A stretch of 54,474 bases of DNA, taken from Algicola sp. (GTDB lineage Bacteria; Bacteroidota; Bacteroidia; Flavobacteriales; Flavobacteriaceae). The notes under the pieces were generated by a model. The model searched no databases. It worked only from the letters and a program-made list of their open reading frames with translations, and was not told where the DNA came from. Shown piece by piece: positions 17,568 to 26,182 of this stretch; the stretch's first letter is position 1; every line of letters begins with the position of its first letter. Location of the stretch: assembly GCA_018222915.1 (NCBI GenBank), contig JAAEZI010000020.1:1-54474 (forward strand), read 5' to 3'. A program made the translations under genes and the position numbers.

Positions 17568-18296
17568 ATGAAGATAATATCAATGATTCCTGCACGCTAT
17601 AGCGCTTCCCGTTTCCCTGGAAAACTGATGCAGGATTTGGCAGGTAAAACAGTCATACAAAGAACTTATGAAGCTACGGTCGCTACCAATCTTTTTGATG
17701 AGGTATATGTGGTAACCGACAGCGATATCATTTTTGATGAAATCAGTAAGCATGGCGGAAAAGCCATTATGAGTACTAAAACTCATGAATCTGGTAGTGA
17801 TCGTATCGCTGAAGCTGTGGCAGATTTAGACGTTGATATTGTGGTGAATGTTCAAGGCGATGAGCCTTTTACAGAACGGGACAGTTTAGAGAAAGTTTTA
17901 GAGGTTTTTAAAGAAGATCACCATGGCGAAATAGATTTAGCTTCCCTTATGGTTGAAATCCACGACTGGGAGGAAATAAATAATCCGAATACCGTTAAGG
18001 TGATTGTCGACCAACAAAATTTTGCATTGTATTTTTCACGTCATGCCATTCCCTTTCCTCGAGATAAAAATGCGGGCGCTCGATACTTTAAACACAAGGG
18101 AATTTATGCTTTTAGAAAGCAAGCATTATTGGATTTTTATGAACTTCCCATGCAGTTTATAGAAGCGACTGAAAAAATAGAATGTATTCGCTATCTGGAA
18201 TATGGAAAGCGCATTAAAATGGTAGAAACTTCAGTGGAAGGCGTTGAGATTGATACGCCAGAGGATTTGGAGCGTGCAAAAAAACTGTGGAAATAA
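17568..18296 (+). CDS. kdsB: 3-deoxy-manno-octulosonate cytidylyltransferase
   Basis: 242 residues, normal for KdsB. It activates Kdo (or the 8-amino analogue Kdo8N in organisms with the kdn pathway) as CMP-sugar for lipid A-core assembly in the cytoplasm. The nucleotide-binding [16 protein letters not shown] motif is at residues 6-21, followed by GSDRIAEA and [10 protein letters not shown], and [10 protein letters not shown] later. First gene of a plus-strand run with a HAD phosphatase, an acyltransferase, a KdnB-like oxidase and PlsC. The KdnB-like gene nearby raises the possibility that the true substrate is Kdo8N. Confidence 0.95.
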   Translation: MKIISMIPARYSASRFPGKLMQDLAGKTVIQRTYEATVATNLFDEVYVVTDSDIIFDEISKHGGKAIMSTKTHESGSDRIAEAVADLDVDIVVNVQGDEPFTERDSLEKVLEVFKEDHHGEIDLASLMVEIHDWEEINNPNTVKVIVDQQNFALYFSRHAIPFPRDKNAGARYFKHKGIYAFRKQALLDFYELPMQFIEATEKIECIRYLEYGKRIKMVETSVEGVEIDTPEDLERAKKLWK

Positions 18297-19001
18297 TTGA
18301 ATAATCAGTACCAACATATCAAAGTCATTGGTTTTGACGCCGACGATACACTTTGGGTAAATGAAACCTATTTTAGAGAGGCAGAATTGTCCTTTGCGAA
18401 ATTATTAGCACCTTTTGAAACGGCGAATAAAATTGATCAAGAGCTTTTCAAAAAAGAAATTGAGAATTTACCACTATACGGTTATGGGATAAAAGGATTT
18501 GTTTTGTCTATGGTTGAAATGGCTATAGAACTTTCCAATAACACCATCTCCAATCAAGTGATATCCGATATTTTAGATATTGGCAAAGACATGTTAAATA
18601 AACCTGTAGAATTGTTAGAAGGTGTGGAGGATACGTTGAAAACTTTGTCACAGTCCTATCGTTTGATATTGGTTACAAAAGGTGATTTACTGGATCAAGA
18701 GCGTAAATTAGAGAAATCTAATCTTAGCGATTATTTCCATCACATTGAGGTGTTGAGCGACAAAAAAGAACAGAATTATTCTAAATTATTGAAACATCTA
18801 GATATTTCGCCATCTGAGTTTCTAATGGTTGGAAATTCCCTTAAATCGGATATTTTGCCTTTAGTCAATATTGGAGCTCAAGCGGTGCATGTGCCTTTTC
18901 ATACCACTTGGTTACATGAACAAGTTCATGAGCAGGAAGTAAAAGATAAATCATATGGTACTTTGAAGAGTTTGTCAGATTTAAAAAGTCTTTTCAATTG
19001 A
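18297..19001 (+). CDS. HAD family hydrolase
   Basis: 234 residues. HAD motif I is GFDADDTLW (residues 12-20, nucleophile D14, acid/base D16), motif II is LVTKGD, and motif IV is a GNSLKSD loop that replaces the usual GDD with a single acidic partner. A helical cap lies between. The start is a TTG immediately after the kdsB stop codon; no ATG occurs before motif I in this frame, so a non-ATG start is needed. The tandem position suggests coupling to kdsB, but it is not the size or type of KdsC (about 180 residues, capless), so the substrate is unknown. Confidence 0.88.
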   Translation: MNNQYQHIKVIGFDADDTLWVNETYFREAELSFAKLLAPFETANKIDQELFKKEIENLPLYGYGIKGFVLSMVEMAIELSNNTISNQVISDILDIGKDMLNKPVELLEGVEDTLKTLSQSYRLILVTKGDLLDQERKLEKSNLSDYFHHIEVLSDKKEQNYSKLLKHLDISPSEFLMVGNSLKSDILPLVNIGAQAVHVPFHTTWLHEQVHEQEVKDKSYGTLKSLSDLKSLFN

Positions 19002-19621
19002 TGGAGGTAATCAACTTAAAATCTTGGAAACGTCGGTCGCATTTCGAGCATTTTATGGGTTTGAAAGACCCTTACTTTGGTGTGACCATCCCTTTAGATG
19101 TGACGACAGCTTATCAATACGCTAAAACTAAAAATATTTCATTTTTCGGTAAGTATTTGCATGACTGTATGAAGGCAATGAATGCTATTGATGAGCTGAA
19201 ATTAAGAATTGTTGAGGGGTCAGTGGTTAAATTTGACACGATTAATGCCTCAGCGACCCTAATGAGACCAAATAAAACATTCGGTTTTTCCTATATAGCG
19301 TACGATAAAACTTTAGCTCAGTTTTTAAAAAATTTAGAAGCTGAAAAACAGCGTATTGAACATTCCGAGGCGCTATATCCATTGCGCAATGACGACGCCT
19401 GTATTCATTGTTCTGCCTTGCCTTGGCTGAATATAACAGGCCATAAGGAGCCCGTTTCCGGAAAGGAGGAATCCATTCCGAAGTTAGCGTTTGGTAAAAC
19501 ATGGCGTACAGAAGGGAAACAAGTGATGATGTCGATGTCTATTCAAGTTAATCATGCCTTGGTTGATGGATATCATGTCGGATTGTTTGCTGAAAAATTC
19601 CAACATTATTTAAATAAGTAA
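19001..19621 (+). CDS. CatA-like acyltransferase
   Basis: 206 residues related to chloramphenicol O-acetyltransferase type A. The catalytic region reads QVNHALVDGYHVG; the catalytic His (H185) and D189 of the HxxxDG motif are kept, while the preceding His of the usual HH pair is Asn. The subunit length fits trimeric CAT. The ATG at 19001 overlaps the HAD stop codon (TGATG) and is preferred to the TTG just before it. Chromosomal members in Bacteroidota rarely act on chloramphenicol as far as I know; the LPS-gene context allows an O-acylating role on sugars, which is inference. Confidence 0.85.
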   Translation: MEVINLKSWKRRSHFEHFMGLKDPYFGVTIPLDVTTAYQYAKTKNISFFGKYLHDCMKAMNAIDELKLRIVEGSVVKFDTINASATLMRPNKTFGFSYIAYDKTLAQFLKNLEAEKQRIEHSEALYPLRNDDACIHCSALPWLNITGHKEPVSGKEESIPKLAFGKTWRTEGKQVMMSMSIQVNHALVDGYHVGLFAEKFQHYLNK

Positions 19622-19642
19622 AGATAAATCCAACTATGTTTT

Positions 19643-19650
19643 TATTTTTG
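19643..19650 (+). promoter_or_regulatory. -7 promoter element for kdnB-like gene
   Basis: TATTTTTG is an exact TAnnTTTG match 18 nt before the ATG at 19669, suggesting that the oxidase and plsC can be transcribed apart from kdsB. Confidence 0.5.
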
Positions 19651-19668
19651 TTACACGAAGACGAGTAA

Positions 19669-20751
19669 ATGAGTTATAAAAATTATCCAATGGTGTCCAG
19701 AGTAGTGTTTGGACGAGGCAGTTTTAATCAATTAGGTGATATTTTAACACCTAAACGCTTAAATACTAAAGCACCATTTATTTTTTTAATTGATGATGTG
19801 TTTAAGGGTAATTCCTTGATGACATCTAGAATACCATTAGCATATGACGATCAGCTAATTTTTATCTCTGCTGATGAAGAACCTAAAACGTCGCAGGTTG
19901 ATGAATTGGTAGAGAAAATCATTTTATCCTACAAAGATAGACCATCGGGAATTATTGGAATAGGAGGAGGCACCATCCTCGACCTCGCCAAAGCGGTAGC
20001 CATAATGCTCACGAATGAAGGCGAAGCAAAAGATTATCAAGGTTGGGATTTAGTAAAAACACCAGCTATTTATCATGTTGGAATTCCAACGATTTCTGGA
20101 ACGGGTGCTGAAGTTTCCCGAACCACAGTACTTACCGGTCCTGAGAAAAAATTAGGAATTAATTCAGATTACACGCCTTTTGACCAAGTTATTTTGGACC
20201 CTGAATTAACCACAGGTGTTCCCAAAGATCAGTGGTTTTATACAGGCATGGATTGTTATATTCATTGTATTGAATCTTTGAATGGGACTTACTTGAATGC
20301 TTTTAGCAAAAGTTATGGCGAAAAAGCTTTTCAATTATGTCGCGAGATTTTTATAGAAGACACCTTGTCTGAAACTGAAGCTCAAGATCAATTAATGATG
20401 GCTTCATGGCATGGTGGTATGAGTATCGCTTACTCGCAAGTGGGCGTAGCGCATGCAATGAGCTATGGTCTCTCTTATTTATTGGGAACTAAACACGGCA
20501 TAGGTAACTGTATCGTTTTTGATCATTTAGAAGAATTTTATCCTGAAGGTGTTGAATTGTTCAAACAAATGAAAAAGAAACATGGTATTGAATTACCACA
20601 AGGACTTTGTGCAAATCTTCATGATGATGAATTTGATATCATGATAGATGTGGCATTAGGGTTGGTACCACTATGGGAAAATGCACTTGGTAAAAACTGG
20701 CAGCAAAAGATGACGCGTGAAAAGTTGAAATCACTCTATCAAAAGATGTAA
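19669..20751 (+). CDS. kdnB: iron-type alcohol dehydrogenase, probable Kdo 8-oxidase
   Basis: 360 residues of the group III (iron-containing) alcohol dehydrogenase family. NAD-binding GIGGGTILDLAKA is at residues 97-109, and metal ligands fit D195, H199 (MDCYIHCIES), H262 (VAHAMSYGL) and H276 (TKHGIGNC). The sequence resembles, from memory, Shewanella KdnB, which oxidises the C8 hydroxyl of Kdo to an aldehyde before amination to Kdo8N by KdnA. Location 1.4 kb after kdsB supports this. KdnA, a DegT-type aminotransferase, is not in the window. Followed after 1 nt by the plsC-like gene. Family certain, substrate likely but unproven. Confidence 0.82.
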   Translation: MSYKNYPMVSRVVFGRGSFNQLGDILTPKRLNTKAPFIFLIDDVFKGNSLMTSRIPLAYDDQLIFISADEEPKTSQVDELVEKIILSYKDRPSGIIGIGGGTILDLAKAVAIMLTNEGEAKDYQGWDLVKTPAIYHVGIPTISGTGAEVSRTTVLTGPEKKLGINSDYTPFDQVILDPELTTGVPKDQWFYTGMDCYIHCIESLNGTYLNAFSKSYGEKAFQLCREIFIEDTLSETEAQDQLMMASWHGGMSIAYSQVGVAHAMSYGLSYLLGTKHGIGNCIVFDHLEEFYPEGVELFKQMKKKHGIELPQGLCANLHDDEFDIMIDVALGLVPLWENALGKNWQQKMTREKLKSLYQKM

Positions 20752-20752
20752 T

Positions 20753-21301
20753 ATGCGATGGTTAGCCAGACTTCTCTATTTCAAAATTTTAGGATGGACC
20801 GTTACTGGGAATAAAACCTTTTCAAAAGACACGTTGAAAAAAGTTGTGATTATCGCAGTGCCTCATACGAGTTGGCATGATTTCTTTATTGCCATTCTTT
20901 TGAGAAAAGTAGTCGGTTTAAAAACAAACTTCGTAGGAAAAAAGGAACTATTTACTTGGCCTTTTGGCTATTATTTTAGAGCTGTAGGAGGTTCTCCTTT
21001 GGATCGTACTTCCGGACAGAACAAAGTAACAGCCATTGCCAAACTTTTTGAAGATAAAGAGGAGTTTCGATTAGCACTCGCTCCTGAAGGTACGCGAAAA
21101 AAAGTGCAAGAATGGAAAACAGGCTTTTACTACATAGCAAAGGCAGCAAATGTTCCGATTATTATGTTTACGCTAGACTTTAAAAATAAACAGAATCATG
21201 TATCTGAACCTTTTTATCCCACCGATAATATTGATGCCGATTTTAAGTTTATGAAATCTTTCTATAAAGGAGTTATTGGTAAAAAACCTGAATATTCTTA
21301 G
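20753..21301 (+). CDS. PlsC-like 1-acyl-glycerol-3-phosphate acyltransferase
   Basis: 182 residues, short for the family. The HX4D acyltransferase motif is HTSWHD (residues 38-43), and the glycerol-phosphate-binding EGTR motif is APEGTRKK (110-117). It probably transfers an acyl group to a lysophospholipid or glycolipid at the inner membrane. It starts 1 nt after the KdnB-like gene, so translation is coupled. The Kdo context could mean a lipid A-related acceptor, but sequence alone does not distinguish this from phosphatidate synthesis. Confidence 0.87.
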   Translation: MRWLARLLYFKILGWTVTGNKTFSKDTLKKVVIIAVPHTSWHDFFIAILLRKVVGLKTNFVGKKELFTWPFGYYFRAVGGSPLDRTSGQNKVTAIAKLFEDKEEFRLALAPEGTRKKVQEWKTGFYYIAKAANVPIIMFTLDFKNKQNHVSEPFYPTDNIDADFKFMKSFYKGVIGKKPEYS

Positions 21302-21489
21302 CTCACTTGACTGAGCTTTGCTGAAGCCACAACGACTGTTTGTGCTTGCTTCTAGTGCTCTTTATATCAGTAATTTATGTTCATTAAAAAACTTTGGTAT
21401 ACATTTTGATTTTATAAAAATGTAATCAAACACTGAAACATAAAGTAAACTACATAGTCCCTAAAAAGAAACAGATATTGGTTATTACA

Positions 21490-21523
21490 AAAGCTATTTG
21501 AGGAATGTCAAGTAGCTTTTTTT
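21490..21523 (+). terminator. intrinsic terminator, plus strand
   Basis: An 11-bp stem AAAGCTATTTG / CAAGTAGCTTT with one G-T wobble and an 8-nt loop is followed by a run of T (21517-21523). It lies 190 nt after the plsC stop; the intervening stretch has no gene. It may end the kdsB-plsC transcript or a small RNA. Confidence 0.75.
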
Positions 21524-21989
21524 ATGGAAGTTGCTTTTCATATTTAGATAACAAGTGATTGGTTTGATGCCTTAATTTGTTTTTAAAGAATAAGGTTCTT
21601 CCTAAAACCAAACCTTTAAAGCCTAAGGCTTGCTTCGACCATTTATATAAATCGAAATGATCGGTGTGTTTAATTATTTTTCCTTCATGGAATTCAAACT
21701 GTGCCGTAATAGTATTATGCACTTTGCGTCCTGTTTTACTGAATGTATAAAACGCTTCCCACATGGCACTACCTGTATCACCATGAGCTACGATATTTGA
21801 ATAAACAATTCTAAAATCTTTTCCTTTTTGCGACTCGCAAAGCATGCGCCACATATTTCCTGCACGTTCTCCTTTTAAAATACCGAATGCTGGGTCTTCA
21901 AATACGATGTCGTCATGGTAGCAGGACACCATGGTTTCAGCATCCAATTCATCGAATGCTTTGTAAAATGTTTCTATCAATAATTCCAT
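21522..21989 (-). CDS. SnoaL/NTF2-like protein
   Basis: 155 residues from the ATG at 21989; a more upstream ATG adds a hydrophobic stretch not expected in the family. The protein starts MELLIETFYKAFDELDAETM and has the cone-shaped alpha+beta pattern of the NTF2-like superfamily (SnoaL): CYHDDIVFEDPAFG, then a FDLYKWSKQALG C-terminal region with the HTDHFD strand. Members act as small-molecule isomerases or hydrolases, or as binding proteins; the role here is unknown. Single gene with the minus strand stop inside a plus-strand terminator. Confidence 0.85.
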   Translation of the reverse strand: MELLIETFYKAFDELDAETMVSCYHDDIVFEDPAFGILKGERAGNMWRMLCESQKGKDFRIVYSNIVAHGDTGSAMWEAFYTFSKTGRKVHNTITAQFEFHEGKIIKHTDHFDLYKWSKQALGFKGLVLGRTLFFKNKLRHQTNHLLSKYEKQLP

Positions 21990-22157
21990 ATTTAAAGATA
22001 GTGAAATTGTACTTAAAAGTGCTATTGACATACCATGTTGAGACCCATAAAAAAGTTAAGATTATCATAATCTCAAAAGTTTGTTAAACCATTAACCAAA
22101 CCTATGCGTATATAGATTAAACAACAACATAAAGTTTTAAAATTGATTATTTTGATG

Positions 22158-22190
22158 AAAGGGCATCTTATTAGTAGGTGCTCTTTTTTT
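22158..22190 (+). terminator. intrinsic terminator, orphan
   Basis: A 10-bp stem AAAGGGCATC / GGTGCTCTTT with two G-T wobbles and a 9-nt loop is followed by seven T. No annotated plus-strand gene precedes it. Confidence 0.65.
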
Positions 22191-22271
22191 GATTTAAAAC
22201 CAAAGTTTAGAAAATTACGTAGATATCTATGTAGTGATAAAATTGATTGATTGAAATTGCTATGAGAAAGA

Positions 22272-22307
22272 GAAAAGACCATCGATTTGATGGTCTTTTC
22301 ATTTTTT
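22272..22307 (+). terminator. intrinsic terminator, strong, plus-oriented
   Basis: A perfect 12-bp stem GAAAAGACCATC / GATGGTCTTTTC with a 5-nt loop is followed by ATTTTTT. The minus-strand reading gives only TCTCTTTC after the hairpin but could also end the DUF349 transcript. Confidence 0.75.
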
Positions 22308-22319
22308 AAAGCGTGGTGA

Positions 22320-24350
22320 TTAATACATACTTTTAATCTTCTTTAATTTTTCCTGCCAAATATCGAGGTCTTTCTTATGACGGTTCACGTTTTTTATAAC
22401 CTCTTTTACCAGCGGATTACTTTCATCAACATTGGAGAAGAATTGCATGTTGTTTTCCAACTGATTAATCTCTCCTTTGATTTCAGAAATTCGTTTTCTA
22501 ATAAAATTTTGTTCGTTATCAAGTAATCTCGTGTCATTAGGTTGTGACAAACTCTCTAGTTTATTTTCAAACTTGATCATCTCCAATTTGGTTTTATCCA
22601 TATCCAATTGTCCGAACAACTGATCGAGCGCTTTATTGAACTTACCATCGATATATCGCTTATTCGAAGGAACATGCCCAATAGCTTTCCATTCCGATAT
22701 TTTTTCCTTGATCGTTTTAATATCCTTTTCTGGTGTTCCTGATAATTTTAAGGCGTTAACCTCTGTTAACAATTGATTTTTCTTTTCGTAAGCCTCCATT
22801 AATTCTTTGTTGGCTTCGTTGCGTTCAGCATGTAATCTGTCAAAATAGGCATTGCACGCGCCTTTAAACTGTTTCCAGATTTTATCGCTGTCTTTTCTAG
22901 GAACATGCCCAATTTTCTTCCAATCACTTTGAATTTTTTTCATCAAAGGTGTGGTAGCAGCAAAATCCTCATTGTCTTTATTATCTAATGCTATTTGAAT
23001 AAGTGCTTTCTTCTTTTCTAAATTCTCGTACTGGTCTTTTTTAAGATTCTTGTAAAAAGCATTTTTATTTCTGTTAAACACTCTTACCGCATCTTTAAAT
23101 TTGGACCAAGTAGCTTCATTGTGCTTTAAAGGAACTTTGCCAGCACTGAAAAACGCTTCGCGTAATGCTTCAATAGCCTTGATCTTTTTTTGCCAAGCTT
23201 GATGCGAACTACTTGTGTCTGAAGCAATCGCCTCAATTTTAGAAATGATGTCTTCTTTTCGCTCTAAATTCTTTTCACGAGCCTTGTCCAAATCGGCATA
23301 ATATGCTTGGCGCTTGTCATGAATAGTTTTTGTGGCATTACTAAATCGTTCCCAAATATCTTCACGATGTTCTTTTGCAACAGGTCCTAAATCTTCTTTC
23401 CAAAGTTTATGTAATACTTGTAATTCTCTAAAAGATCGATTGATATTATCATCTTTCGCTAATTCTTCTGCGCGTTCTATGATTTTGGTTTTTTGCTCTA
23501 GGTTATGCTTAAAATCCATATCCCGCAAATCACGATTCAAATGGAGAAAATCATAAAAAATTTCCACATGATGATGATAAGAATTCCAAGCATTGTTGTA
23601 ACGATCTCTAGGAATTGGCCCAGCGTTTCGCCATTGTTCTTGTAAGTCCTTAAAGTGCTTATAAGTTGTGTTTATATTTTCTTCAACATTGATAAGTCCT
23701 TTGATTTCCTCAATGATCTTCAAACGGTTGTCAAGATTAGCCTGTAAATTGTTTTCACGCTCTTTGTAGTAAGCGTTGAGTTTATGTCTATAAGTCTTGT
23801 AAGCAGTATTGAAACGCTTTTTAACAGGAGAGGCATAGTAGAAGTCTATTTCATTACCACCGTCACTTACAAATTCTTCTTTTTTCTCATCCAGTAAGGC
23901 ATCAAATTTTGAGTTAAACTCTGATTTGATCTCATCTACTTGTGATTTAATATTTTGAATTTTGTGATTCTCTATGAGCTGCTCTAGTTCAATAGCGAGT
24001 TGTTCCATTGACATGGCATGATAATCCTTGGATTCCAATTCATGACGTTCAGCGTTGCTTTCATCTTCTGCGTCTTCAGCATTGGCTTCGTCTATTTCAT
24101 CCACATGAGCATCCGATGCTTTTTTTTCTGAATTTTCAGCAACACTTTCTTTGGCTTCCTGTGCTTCTGTTTTGCTTTCTACTTCTGATGCAGATACCTC
24201 TTGACTACTTTGATCTTCCACAGTTGTGGTTTCTTGATCGTTGTCTGTTATAGGTGCTTCTGTAGTGTTTGTGACATCTGTTTGAGATGTCTCATCTTGG
24301 TTAGATTCTTTCGTTCCGTCTGCGTCTTGCAGGTTTTCCTTCTCCGACAT
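22320..24350 (-). CDS. DUF349 repeat protein
   Basis: 676 residues. The first 115 or so residues are acidic and low in complexity (Glu/Asp/Ser/Thr/Gln), probably disordered. The rest consists of five to six DUF349 helical repeats, recognisable by W+xIGxVPxxxxxxxWxxFxxAxxxFY-type motifs (for example DWKKIGHVPRKDSDKIWKQF and EWKAIGHVPSNKR). DUF349 proteins are highly charged helical proteins with no established enzymatic role. No signal peptide, so cytoplasmic. Its function is unknown; the size and repeat number are usual for Bacteroidota. It lies 79 nt downstream of aroE. Confidence 0.92.
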   Translation of the reverse strand: MSEKENLQDADGTKESNQDETSQTDVTNTTEAPITDNDQETTTVEDQSSQEVSASEVESKTEAQEAKESVAENSEKKASDAHVDEIDEANAEDAEDESNAERHELESKDYHAMSMEQLAIELEQLIENHKIQNIKSQVDEIKSEFNSKFDALLDEKKEEFVSDGGNEIDFYYASPVKKRFNTAYKTYRHKLNAYYKERENNLQANLDNRLKIIEEIKGLINVEENINTTYKHFKDLQEQWRNAGPIPRDRYNNAWNSYHHHVEIFYDFLHLNRDLRDMDFKHNLEQKTKIIERAEELAKDDNINRSFRELQVLHKLWKEDLGPVAKEHREDIWERFSNATKTIHDKRQAYYADLDKAREKNLERKEDIISKIEAIASDTSSSHQAWQKKIKAIEALREAFFSAGKVPLKHNEATWSKFKDAVRVFNRNKNAFYKNLKKDQYENLEKKKALIQIALDNKDNEDFAATTPLMKKIQSDWKKIGHVPRKDSDKIWKQFKGACNAYFDRLHAERNEANKELMEAYEKKNQLLTEVNALKLSGTPEKDIKTIKEKISEWKAIGHVPSNKRYIDGKFNKALDQLFGQLDMDKTKLEMIKFENKLESLSQPNDTRLLDNEQNFIRKRISEIKGEINQLENNMQFFSNVDESNPLVKEVIKNVNRHKKDLDIWQEKLKKIKSMY

Positions 24351-24429
24351 TTTTCAATGTTTTTTGTGTTAGAAGGCTAATATACTAACAAGCGACTGAT
24401 TTACAAAAAACTTGTGGTAATTAGAGTCG

Positions 24430-25170
24430 TTATAAGGAGGAATTCCAGATGCGCCAAGCTTTTTCAGCTTGGTAAACTAACATTTGATAACCATTACTGA
24501 TTTTCGCACCTTGACGTTTTCCAAGTCTGAGAAACTCGGTTTCTTCGGGATTGTAAATGAGATCGTAAAGTAAATGTTTTGATGTAATGCCGTCATAAGG
24601 TATCTTCGGACACGCATTAACATTTGGGAAGGTGCCAACTGGAGTACAGTTAATAATTACTGTGTATTTGGATAGTATTTTAGAAGAGAGTTCTTCATAC
24701 GTAAAAGTGGCCACGTCATTAGGTGTTCTTGAGACATACTCAAACTTTATTTTTAGTTTTTTGAGTACATAAGCTATGGCTTTTGATGCACCACCAGTTC
24801 CTAAAATAAGTGCTTTCTTATGATGTGCTTCTAATAAGGGTTTTATGGATTTTTTAAACCCGTAACAATCGGTATTATAGCCTTTTAATTGTTTGTTTTT
24901 ATCTACTGTAATGGTGTTGACGGCACCAATGCGTTTTGCTTTTTTATCAATTTTATCCAGTAACGGAATCACTTGTTCCTTGTAAGGTATCGTCACATTG
25001 AACCCTAAAATATCTGATTGGTCATGAATGATGGTCTTCAACTCTGAAATGGCTTCTAGGTCGAAATTTTCATAGGTATAGGGTAGTTGTTCATTTTGAA
25101 ACTTTTGATTGAAATAAGTTCTCGAAAACGAATATGAAATATTCTTACCTATGAGTCCAAGTCTATGCAT
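24430..25170 (-). CDS. aroE: shikimate dehydrogenase
   Basis: 246 residues. Reduces 3-dehydroshikimate to shikimate with NADPH in aromatic amino-acid synthesis. The substrate-binding LGLIGKNISYSFSRTYF start is followed by FNVTIPYKEQ (catalytic K64), the NTDCYGF motif (D101) and NADP-binding LGTGGASKA (123-131). I chose the ATG at 25170; an ATG 24 nt upstream adds residues outside the family alignment. The gene overlaps the upstream DUF368 gene by 8 nt, so it is coupled to it. Confidence 0.94.
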   Translation of the reverse strand: MHRLGLIGKNISYSFSRTYFNQKFQNEQLPYTYENFDLEAISELKTIIHDQSDILGFNVTIPYKEQVIPLLDKIDKKAKRIGAVNTITVDKNKQLKGYNTDCYGFKKSIKPLLEAHHKKALILGTGGASKAIAYVLKKLKIKFEYVSRTPNDVATFTYEELSSKILSKYTVIINCTPVGTFPNVNACPKIPYDGITSKHLLYDLIYNPEETEFLRLGKRQGAKISNGYQMLVYQAEKAWRIWNSSL

Positions 25171-26182
25171 GCATTTTGTTTGTTCGCTGACCATACCATT
25201 CTAAGGCCAACACTATCAATATCCCAAGAATTATAAAACCTATGGCTATTTGAGTTTGTGATTGCCATTCAGGCAAAAACCTTTCATAATTTGAAATGAT
25301 TTTTTCCCCTCTTGAATCTAATAGGAGTTGTCCGTCACTCAAGGTTTTATAAATAGTCGTTTTCCAAGGCCATACAACTCCTAATGAGCCAATAATGAAT
25401 CCAATGATGGACGCTGTTGTAATACTTTTATAATGCTTCAGGACATAATTCAATACATGTGAAAAGGTCACAAGACCTGTCACAGATCCTAGCGTAAAAA
25501 CTCCTAAGACTTTAAGCAGTCTCAACCGAAGCTCATTATGAATAAAACTGAAATCTCCAGAAAAAATTTCTGAGAATGTATCGTAGAGCGCATTCACCGA
25601 ATCTACTAAAAGCAGGACATAGTTGCCTAATAGAATTAGTATGAAAGATCCTGAAAACCCAGGAAGTGTCATACCAGAAACACTAATAATCCCACAGAAA
25701 AACACAAAAAGTAAATGGTCGTTTTCGGTTGCTGGATCTAAAAAACTTATACCAATACCTAATAAAATTCCGACAGTTAAGGATAAAATGCTCTTATAAT
25801 TCCAATCATGGAAGTCCTTGTTGATATAATATATGGAGCCAATGATCATCCCAAAGAATAAACTCCAAACATACAGTTCATGGTTTTTAAGGAAGTAATC
25901 CAATATTTTAGAAACACTAAAATAGCTCACAATCATTCCGAAGAAAAGCAGTCCTAAGAACTTCCCGTTGATGTACCTATAAAAACTCTTGAACCTGCCA
26001 TTAAATAAAAGTTTAAGAGCCGTTTTATTTACCCGTTGCAAGGAATAAATAAATTCTTCATAAAAGCCTGCAACAAATGCGACCACACCTCCAGAAACAC
26101 CAGGAACCTTATTCGCAGCACCCATACTCAGACCTTTGATAATAAGGAATATACGATCTTTGAGGGTTCTTGTGCTTTGCAT
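25163..26182 (-). CDS. DUF368 membrane protein, PopT-type (copy 2)
   Basis: 339 residues with 8 or so hydrophobic segments. The DUF368 signature GAANKVPGVSGGVVAFVAG (near residues 21-39) recurs in the second half as TLPGFSGSFILILLGNY, reflecting internal inverted duplication. DUF368 proteins (PopT) are reported as undecaprenyl-phosphate translocases that recycle the lipid carrier from the outer to the inner leaflet. The start overlaps the previous DUF368 gene by 1 nt and the end overlaps aroE. It is a diverged paralogue of the neighbour rather than a recent copy. Confidence 0.9.
   Translation of the reverse strand: MQSTRTLKDRIFLIIKGLSMGAANKVPGVSGGVVAFVAGFYEEFIYSLQRVNKTALKLLFNGRFKSFYRYINGKFLGLLFFGMIVSYFSVSKILDYFLKNHELYVWSLFFGMIIGSIYYINKDFHDWNYKSILSLTVGILLGIGISFLDPATENDHLLFVFFCGIISVSGMTLPGFSGSFILILLGNYVLLLVDSVNALYDTFSEIFSGDFSFIHNELRLRLLKVLGVFTLGSVTGLVTFSHVLNYVLKHYKSITTASIIGFIIGSLGVVWPWKTTIYKTLSDGQLLLDSRGEKIISNYERFLPEWQSQTQIAIGFIILGILIVLALEWYGQRTNKMHA

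Larger units (their letters stand above)
21990..22319. other. intergenic region with two plus-strand terminators
   Basis: 330 nt between the NTF2-like gene and the DUF349 gene, both on the minus strand. No convincing protein gene is present; a 69-residue minus-strand frame at 22073-22282 crosses the hairpins and looks spurious. Two plus-strand hairpins with T-tracts (22158-22190 and 22272-22307) lie only about 100 nt apart, which would suit one or two small plus-strand RNAs. A TATTTTG box (22148-22154) lies just before the first hairpin and would be too close to initiate a transcript ended there; it could serve the second one. Confidence 0.45.

Noticed and set aside
22073-22282. A 69-residue minus-strand frame in the 22-kb intergenic gap
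   Set aside because: It crosses two terminator hairpins and has no family signal or start context.
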